NCBI GenBank assembly: GCA_025352435.1 | Contig: JANXTN010000267.1 | Coordinates: 1 to 27,624 of the forward strand | DNA: 27,624 nucleotides | Source of the DNA: Ferruginibacter sp. | Lineage (GTDB): Bacteria; Bacteroidota; Bacteroidia; Chitinophagales; Chitinophagaceae | Direction of reading: 5' to 3' | Shown: positions 22,463-27,624 of the stretch, piece after piece | Numbering within the stretch: the first letter of the stretch is position 1 | Layout: every line of letters begins with the position of its first letter | Program-made: the position numbers and the translations under genes | Notes under the pieces: generated by a model | What the model was told of the DNA's origin: nothing | The model's database searches: none | What the model saw: only the letters and a program-made list of their open reading frames with translations

Positions 22463-23362
22463 ATGTATTATATTATTTACGGAACGTTATATCTGTTTTC
22501 CCTGCTTCCGTTTTTTATATTATATGCCATAAGCGACTTTGCTTTTGTTCTCGTGTATCATGTTTTTGGGTATAGAAAAAATATTGTCACATCAAACCTT
22601 ATCATTGCTTTTCCACAAAAATCTGCTGAGGAAATAAACAGCATTGCAAAACAGTTTTACAAAAACCTGATAGATAACTTTATTGAAACTATTAAACTGC
22701 TAAGTCTTTCTGAAAAGGAATTTATAAAGCGTGCATCTATTGATTTTGCGGATGCTAAAAAGCTTGTTGACAAAGGCTTGAATATACAGTTTCACAGTGG
22801 GCACCAAATGAACTGGGAATATGCAAGCCTTGCCATTTCTCATTCGCTCACCATACCTTGGGTGGCTATTTACCTACGCATACAGGCAAAACCTATTGAC
22901 AGACTCTTTATAAAAATACGTAGTAGATTTGGTGCAACAATGGTAGAGAAACACAACTACCAAACAAGAATGCCGCAGCTAATGAAAAGCCAGTATGCTT
23001 TGGGGTTGATTGCTGACCAAAACCCCGGGCTTGTAAAGCATAGTTTTTGGTTGAACTTTTTTGGCAAGCCCGCACCTTTTTTAATGGGTCCTGAAAAAGG
23101 CGCTATGCGTTATAAAACAGCAGTTATTTTTGTAAACATGAAGAAGATAAAGCGAGGTGAATATCATTTTACCTGCAAGGTTATTACAGAAGATGGCAGC
23201 ACATATAGCAATGGCGAACTTACTAGAATGTACAGAGACTTTTTGGAGGCGGGTGTAATTGAAGATCCGGCAAACTACCTCTGGAGCCATCGCCGCTGGA
23301 AGCATGGGTGGGATGCAGCATTTGCAAAGAAGTGGATTGATACTGCGGCTATACCCGTGTAA
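22463..23362 (+). CDS. LpxL/HtrB-type lysophospholipid acyltransferase
   Basis: The 299-residue protein has an N-terminal membrane anchor (about residues 5-35) and the H-x4-E catalytic motif of the lipid A late acyltransferase family (His114 to Glu119, in HQMNWE). Typical downstream segments follow: the RSRFGATMV region, LGLIADQNPG, and FFGKPAPFLMGPEKGA. The C-terminus has the family's W-S-H-R-R-W-K-H string. It would transfer an acyl chain to lipid A or another lipid at the inner membrane; in Bacteroidota the acceptor may differ. It follows nadB on the same strand with its own promoter element. Confidence 0.88.
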   Translation: MYYIIYGTLYLFSLLPFFILYAISDFAFVLVYHVFGYRKNIVTSNLIIAFPQKSAEEINSIAKQFYKNLIDNFIETIKLLSLSEKEFIKRASIDFADAKKLVDKGLNIQFHSGHQMNWEYASLAISHSLTIPWVAIYLRIQAKPIDRLFIKIRSRFGATMVEKHNYQTRMPQLMKSQYALGLIADQNPGLVKHSFWLNFFGKPAPFLMGPEKGAMRYKTAVIFVNMKKIKRGEYHFTCKVITEDGSTYSNGELTRMYRDFLEAGVIEDPANYLWSHRRWKHGWDAAFAKKWIDTAAIPV

Positions 23363-23398
23363 TCATTATATATTCAAAAAGTAAATTAAGGTTTTATT

Positions 23399-24265
23399 TT
23401 AAAAATAATACCGGAGATCTACCTGCCATAAAAAACTGACTGAATTATCTACTTTAGAAAAAGGGAAAATCATATTTACTCCGGGTCTCAAATTAAAAGA
23501 ACCTTTATCAAAACTTGCCTGCAATTCAGCCTCGGCATTATTTAAAGAAAAACTATTTTTAGTAACCGGAGTGTTTGTTACCACAATATTCCCATTCCCT
23601 TTTTTTCTTTTCATAAGCTTTCTGTAATTTTTATTAGCAGAAATATATTTTGAGCTACGTAACAAACTGAAATATTCATTGGTGCCCGCATTTAATTTTA
23701 GAGCAGGAATTATTGACAAGGATGCATCATCTGATAACTCATTTTGAAATATATGACTTATACCGGCCGAAAGATTTACATCATTAACTGTACTGCTTCG
23801 CTGCGCCGTTTTTAAAGTACCAAAGCCATAGCCAAGCGTAAGTGTAGGCATTATCCAAGGCTTTTTATAAGTGCTTGAAAAATACAATTCATTTGTAATG
23901 GGTGTACTTGGTATGCTTTTATTATTTGTAAAAAAGTAATGGCTATAGTCTGCAACTACATCAAACAATTCTTTATTGTAACTCTCTAAACCGGCTGTAA
24001 TTTCATGCACATAAATGCCTGAGGTAGTTCCACCAGTCACGAATCTTGGTGAATAAGAAATGCCCAAACCATTACCGTTTCTAACGTCTATTTCAGGTGC
24101 TATAGATAATGAATTGTTATAAGAAGTATCTGTACCATGAATAGTAACAGTTGGTACTGAGGTAAATCCGGTGCCCACCGAAAAATGAAAAGCTTTGGTG
24201 CTATCCTGTGCATAGCATGAAAAAAAAATTCCTGTAAATAAGAATAATGTGATAATTGGTTTCAT
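23399..24265 (-). CDS. Putative outer-membrane beta-barrel protein of unknown function
   Basis: I do not recognise a family. The 288-residue precursor has a signal peptide ending near SCYAQDS; the Cys lies inside the signal and may be a lipobox (FFSC) or chance. The mature part is rich in alternating strands ending in aromatic residues (e.g. LTLGYGFGTLKT and the C-terminal FLWQVDLRYYF), and the final Phe is typical of proteins inserted by the BAM machinery. This suggests a porin-like barrel of about 8-12 strands. It is convergent with the acyltransferase gene, with 36 bases between them. Confidence 0.65.
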   Translation of the reverse strand: MKPIITLFLFTGIFFSCYAQDSTKAFHFSVGTGFTSVPTVTIHGTDTSYNNSLSIAPEIDVRNGNGLGISYSPRFVTGGTTSGIYVHEITAGLESYNKELFDVVADYSHYFFTNNKSIPSTPITNELYFSSTYKKPWIMPTLTLGYGFGTLKTAQRSSTVNDVNLSAGISHIFQNELSDDASLSIIPALKLNAGTNEYFSLLRSSKYISANKNYRKLMKRKKGNGNIVVTNTPVTKNSFSLNNAEAELQASFDKGSFNLRPGVNMIFPFSKVDNSVSFLWQVDLRYYF

Positions 24266-24413
24266 AAATGTTTACATATTGGTTATAAAGATTCTTGAAA
24301 ATAGGTTTCTTAATGCAAGAAAAGTTTGGATGAAACGGTTATTCAAAGGAAAGGTAATGATATTATCGTTTCGTAACTAAGTAGATAAAGAAATTTGTTC
24401 ATTACAAAAAGTA

Positions 24414-25937
24414 TCATTGCTTTCTTTTTGTTTCTTTAATTTCTTCTTCAATCCTTTTATTTATGTCAATATTAGCAGCGGTAAAAGCAAAAATAGAAGT
24501 TCCATATTCTCTTGCATATTTGTTGGTAACCCTACCAGCCAAAAGATAAGTTCCAAAATAAGGCAATGTTTTTTTTACCTCATCATCTGTATTCTTTAAA
24601 TCTTTTATGCGCAGTAAATTTTCATATTTGATTGATAGATTGAACCAATCAATATAATCTGCATTAAAGGAAACTGCTTTTAGATGTTGCTTTGTGTAAT
24701 AATTAATAGCGCCTGCCTGTCCGTAATTATCACATATTATGAGTGTTTTTTCTTTATTGGGTAAGAGCAAATAAATACTGTCTACTTTTCGTGCAAGCTC
24801 ACGCCAGCCAAGCATATCTGCAAAATCCTGTGGTAGTGTATGGTCTTTTCCATCTTCCCAACGGAGCATACCAAGACTTTTATAAGTACTGCTGAGCTTC
24901 ATCATTTCCTCCGGGCTTTTATTAGGAAAAAATAAATTATAAATTGGGATGAATAGCAGAATCGGTATAGCAATAAACAAGGGCTGCAAATATCTTTTCC
25001 ACCCTTCCTTTATTTTATCTGCAATAAATACTGCACCAAAAGAAATGTAAATGGGGTACAAACCAATAGCATAATAATCCTTTCCTTTAAAATAAATAAA
25101 AACCAATAAAGTAAAAACCAGATTATAGAAAAAGGTTTTGTATTTTTTAAATGGACTGTAAAATATAAGTGCATAAAACCCAGCTAAAATGACAAACAGT
25201 GCACCGATGAAGAAAAACAGTTGCGCTTTTAAAAAGTCAGAAGTCCGCACATTTACCAGCTGAGTAACTGCAAGTTCTTTCATGTGATGTATAACAGGAA
25301 AATTATTTTTGTATTGCCAAATGATGTTTGGCAGAATCAGTAACAGAGCAAGCAACAACGCAAAATACAATTCCTTTTTTGCAAATACTTTGCGGTGCTC
25401 AGTTAATAAAATTGCAGGCAAAAAACCCATTATAAGAAATACGATATTGTACTTATTCAAAAATCCGAATGCAAAAACCACTGCAGCAGCATACAGCCAT
25501 TTTGGTTCTTCTGTTTTAAAATAATTTATAACAGTATAATAAAAAGCTGTCCAGCTTAGTACATCAAAACTGTTAGGCTGGTACAAAGTATTTATTCTTA
25601 AAATGGCAGAAAACAAAACACAGGTGGCGCCTAACACTAGCGCATATAAGTTACCGTTTAATTTTTCTATGCCTTTCCACACAACTAAAATGGTGAGCGC
25701 ACCAAACAATGCGGGAAAGAATTTTACCCAAAAGACTCCATTGCCAAATAACCGAATAATGTAAGAAACCCATGATGAGAAGGGAGGTACAGATTGATAA
25801 CCCCAAGCCAAATGCTGCCCTTGGTCCAAGTGTAGGTATTCATCACGCTGTAAGTCATAATCGGCACTTATTAAAATATATTGCAGAAAAAACTTTAGTA
25901 GAATAAAGCCCAGTAATAGTAATGTCTTTTTGGTCAT
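24414..25937 (-). CDS. GT39-type membrane glycosyltransferase (ArnT/PMT-like)
   Basis: The 507-residue protein has about ten membrane segments over residues 5-340 and a soluble C-terminal part (about 345-507). The first periplasmic loop holds Asp32-Glu33 (QRDEYLHLDQ), the acidic pair that acts in GT-C enzymes of family 39, followed by a loop pattern PPF. LYQPNSFDVLSW and the FLNKYN motif match the PMT_2 domain. Such enzymes transfer sugars from polyprenyl-phosphate carriers to lipids or proteins on the outer face of the inner membrane. The acceptor is unknown. The 148 bases upstream of the neighbouring 24265 gene's start hold no clear feature. Confidence 0.85.
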   Translation of the reverse strand: MTKKTLLLLGFILLKFFLQYILISADYDLQRDEYLHLDQGQHLAWGYQSVPPFSSWVSYIIRLFGNGVFWVKFFPALFGALTILVVWKGIEKLNGNLYALVLGATCVLFSAILRINTLYQPNSFDVLSWTAFYYTVINYFKTEEPKWLYAAAVVFAFGFLNKYNIVFLIMGFLPAILLTEHRKVFAKKELYFALLLALLLILPNIIWQYKNNFPVIHHMKELAVTQLVNVRTSDFLKAQLFFFIGALFVILAGFYALIFYSPFKKYKTFFYNLVFTLLVFIYFKGKDYYAIGLYPIYISFGAVFIADKIKEGWKRYLQPLFIAIPILLFIPIYNLFFPNKSPEEMMKLSSTYKSLGMLRWEDGKDHTLPQDFADMLGWRELARKVDSIYLLLPNKEKTLIICDNYGQAGAINYYTKQHLKAVSFNADYIDWFNLSIKYENLLRIKDLKNTDDEVKKTLPYFGTYLLAGRVTNKYAREYGTSIFAFTAANIDINKRIEEEIKETKRKQ

Positions 25938-26033
25938 TGGTGAGTAGTGGCAAAAATGAGATTGCTAACATTTAATTTTTAGACTGCATGATATTTAATC
26001 TAATAGCGATTTTCATCTTCTTTCAACAGCACC

Positions 26034-26478
26034 TTATTTCTTTCCTTCACTCAAATCCTTTATAGCTTTCTCTATTCGCCTTAGCCTTGTTTCATCCGTT
26101 TTAGCTTGTCCTATGGGTAACACATACCGTTGCTTATTACTGTACGAAAGTGTTTCAAAAAATTGCATCAAGCATTTCTTTAAAGTCAGCAAGTATTGCC
26201 ACTTCTCTTGGTTCTGTATCCAGTTCTAAGGTCACCTTTACATTGTCACCTCCTTTTATTCCCGTTTCGTTCCGAATAGCTGCACTCACACCAATCACAA
26301 ATTTGCCGCCCATTACTGCAATGGTATTTCTGTAACTGTACTCGTTCACCGTTACTTTTACGGGTGGCTTCTTCCCTGCGCCAAGCTTTTCTACAACCTC
26401 TGCGGGCACAGCTATGCCGGTGTTATTCCCTATCTGCAGTATGTTTGTATTGAAACTGTATTTCTTTATAGCTGCCAT
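26034..26478 (-). pseudogene. DUF1905/YdeI-like protein, frameshifted
   Basis: The first part (107 residues, 26155-26478) is a DUF1905 domain with NNTGIAVPAEVVEKLGAGKKP and GVSAAIRNETGIKGGD, ending early at a TGA at 26155-26157. One frame over, the missing C-terminal YdeI/OmpD-associated domain continues (FETLSYSNKQRYVLPIG, then TRLRRIEKAIKDL) to a stop at 26034. Removing one T from the run of six (complement of 26157-26162) rejoins the two. The repaired protein would be about 147 residues, normal for the family apart from a few residues missing at the joint. It sits in a run with two VOC genes, 44 bases after the first. Confidence 0.82.
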
Positions 26479-26522
26479 ATCTTTTGTTGCAAATCACTTT
26501 CCCGGTTTGTTATTTCTTACCA

Positions 26523-26954
26523 TTACGTATTACTGTTTGAATCATAATCTACCGTCCACTCTATTCCATACTTATCTCTAAACATAGCAAAGTAAGAACC
26601 CCATGGGCTGTCTGCAAGCGGCATTTCTACTGTGCCTCCGGCGGAGAGACCTTCATACAATTTATCTGCTTCTTCTTTGCTTGCTGTACTCACGGAGATT
26701 TTAGATCTATTCTCCATTTCATTTACGGTGCCCATAAAAGAAGGAACGTCGTTACCCATTAAAACATTTGGGCCTATAGGCAAAGTAATGTGCATGATTT
26801 TTTCAGACTCTTCCGCAGGTAGAGGAAATTCAGGATTGGGCATGTCTTTAAAACGGACAAGGTTACTGAACTCGCCACCGAATACTGATTTGTAAAAGGT
26901 GAATGCTTCTTGGGCATTGCCATTAAAATTAATGTTGGGGTTAATGATCGCCAT
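26523..26954 (-). CDS. VOC/PhnB-like protein
   Basis: The 143-residue product has the vicinal oxygen chelate fold of PhnB-like proteins: FNGNAQEAFTFYKSVFGGEF at the start, a middle strand IMHITLPIGPNVLMGND, and an ending WGSYFAMFRDKYGIEWTVDY. The metal-binding residues of true glyoxalases are incomplete, so the activity is unknown. The start ATG lies 10 bases downstream of the stop codon of a second VOC gene, so the two are one operon, followed by the broken DUF1905 gene. Confidence 0.87.
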   Translation of the reverse strand: MAIINPNINFNGNAQEAFTFYKSVFGGEFSNLVRFKDMPNPEFPLPAEESEKIMHITLPIGPNVLMGNDVPSFMGTVNEMENRSKISVSTASKEEADKLYEGLSAGGTVEMPLADSPWGSYFAMFRDKYGIEWTVDYDSNSNT

Positions 26955-26964
26955 GGTTTTAGGT

Positions 26965-27387
26965 TTAAATATTTATTAATGTATCAATGTTAAATTTGCT
27001 CATTTTCATAAAAGCTTCCACCACTTGTTTCCGCTTTGCCGGGTCGCCCATCAGCTTTCCTAAAATAGCCGGCACTATTTGCCAGGTCACACCAAATTTA
27101 TCATCAAGCCACCCACATTTATTATACTGCCCGCCTTCGCCTAGTTTATCCCAATAGTGGTTTATCTCTTCCTGTGTGTCGCATGTAATTACGTACGAGT
27201 TGGCAGCGGACAATGTATAATGCGGTCCACCATTTAGCGCCATAAACTTTGTTTCGTTCAGTTCAAATATAATAGCCATAGGGTTTTCCGAAATTATTTT
27301 TGAGTCTTTAAAAATAGTACAGTAATAGTCTACTGCTTCTTTTGCATTGCCATTAAACCACAGACAGGGAAATAACTTATGTGCCAT
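26965..27387 (-). CDS. VOC/PhnB-like protein (3-demethylubiquinone methyltransferase-like fold)
   Basis: The 140-residue product belongs to the PF06983-type VOC group: LFPCLWFNGNAKEAVDYY at the start, FMALNGGPHYTLS in the middle and GWLDDKFGVTWQIVP near the end. The name 3-demethylubiquinone methyltransferase in databases reflects the fold, not a proven reaction. It shares the WFNGNAKEA-type opening with its neighbour, suggesting an old duplication. It is the first gene of a three-gene minus-strand operon. Confidence 0.87.
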   Translation of the reverse strand: MAHKLFPCLWFNGNAKEAVDYYCTIFKDSKIISENPMAIIFELNETKFMALNGGPHYTLSAANSYVITCDTQEEINHYWDKLGEGGQYNKCGWLDDKFGVTWQIVPAILGKLMGDPAKRKQVVEAFMKMSKFNIDTLINI

Positions 27388-27624
27388 ATTATAATATTAA
27401 AAGGATGGTGGAAGGCAATCTAAATATTTAATTTATAACAAAAACTTTTTTTTGGATCTTGGCTCCAAAGAATTTCTTTGCGGAAAATAAGTAGGAGCAT
27501 GAGCAAGGTTCAAAGCCAAACATTTGTCACGGGCTATCCGCTACAAGTCCGCACTCGTTCCTCGCTTGCGGGCTTTCCGCTTCTATCCCTGCTATGCGCA
27601 GCGGTATAACATCTTTAAACTTTT
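27388..27624. other. Spacer with GC-rich repeat-like element
   Basis: No gene was found. GGGCTATCCGCT (27531-27542) and GGGCTTTCCGCT (27571-27582) are near-identical 12-base direct repeats with one mismatch, and AGTCCGCA (27546-27553) pairs with TGCGGGCT (27567-27574) around a 13-base loop. Closely similar strings recur between genes of many Bacteroidota as far as I recall, which suggests a dispersed intergenic repeat. The element may continue beyond the window. The first 60 bases upstream of the VOC operon are AT-rich and should hold its promoter. Confidence 0.5.

Noticed and set aside
26965..27387. Internal deletion in the second VOC protein, which seems short between SKI and the AIIFELN strand
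   Set aside because: Loop length there varies widely in the family and I recall similar short members; no evidence of damage.

Overview
The window is AT-rich chromosomal DNA of a Bacteroidota bacterium, most likely from the Chitinophagaceae or a close relative. The reasons are: gliding genes gldE and gldD next to ssb and mutY, a long Bacteroidetes/plant-type IspG with a central insert, a 29-residue mS38/bS22-like ribosomal peptide, the HU subtype, several TAnnTTTG promoter elements (the -7 box of the Bacteroidota primary sigma factor), almost no Shine-Dalgarno sequences, and many lipoproteins. The genus is not determined. I see no phage, integrase, transposase or CRISPR array.

Layout. 1-1.6 kb: tRNA-Leu(UAG) and trigger factor, each followed by a clear intrinsic terminator. 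1.7-4.2 kb: an envelope operon with a small secreted basic protein, an LpoB-like lipoprotein and a COG3014-type lipoprotein. 4.3-5.4 kb: a membrane-anchored alpha/beta-hydrolase. 5.4-7.6 kb (minus strand): an FNR-type regulator, an uncharacterised lipoprotein and a DUF2238 membrane protein whose 3' end is frameshifted; an FNR-like palindrome lies between the regulator and the lipoprotein. 7.7-14.6 kb: the conserved Bacteroidota housekeeping block rng, mS38-like peptide, TPR protein and HU (minus strand), then mutY, ssb, gldE and gldD (plus strand). 14.7-17.8 kb: a DUF3109 cysteine-rich protein, a class D beta-lactamase lipoprotein and a BatB-BatC fusion. 17.9-20.5 kb: an MNT nucleotidyltransferase/HEPN pair (HEPN internally shortened) seven bases upstream of ispG, which carries two blocks of heptanucleotide repeats. 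20.5-20.8 kb: a GC-rich, hairpin-rich spacer that looks like a dispersed repeat. 20.8-23.4 kb: nadB and an LpxL-like acyltransferase. 23.4-27.4 kb (minus strand): an outer-membrane-type protein, a GT39-type glycosyltransferase, two VOC/PhnB-like proteins and a DUF1905/YdeI-like gene broken by a frameshift. The window ends in another GC-rich repeat-like spacer.

How it fits together. Most genes are core functions: protein folding, RNA decay, DNA repair and replication, isoprenoid and NAD synthesis, and envelope assembly. No large undescribed system is evident. The points most worth a second look are the FNR-type regulator with its matching operator, the eroded MNT/HEPN pair in front of ispG, the heptamer repeats inside ispG, the BatB-BatC fusion, and two single-base frameshifts that both fall in A/T homopolymers and may be real decay or sequence error.
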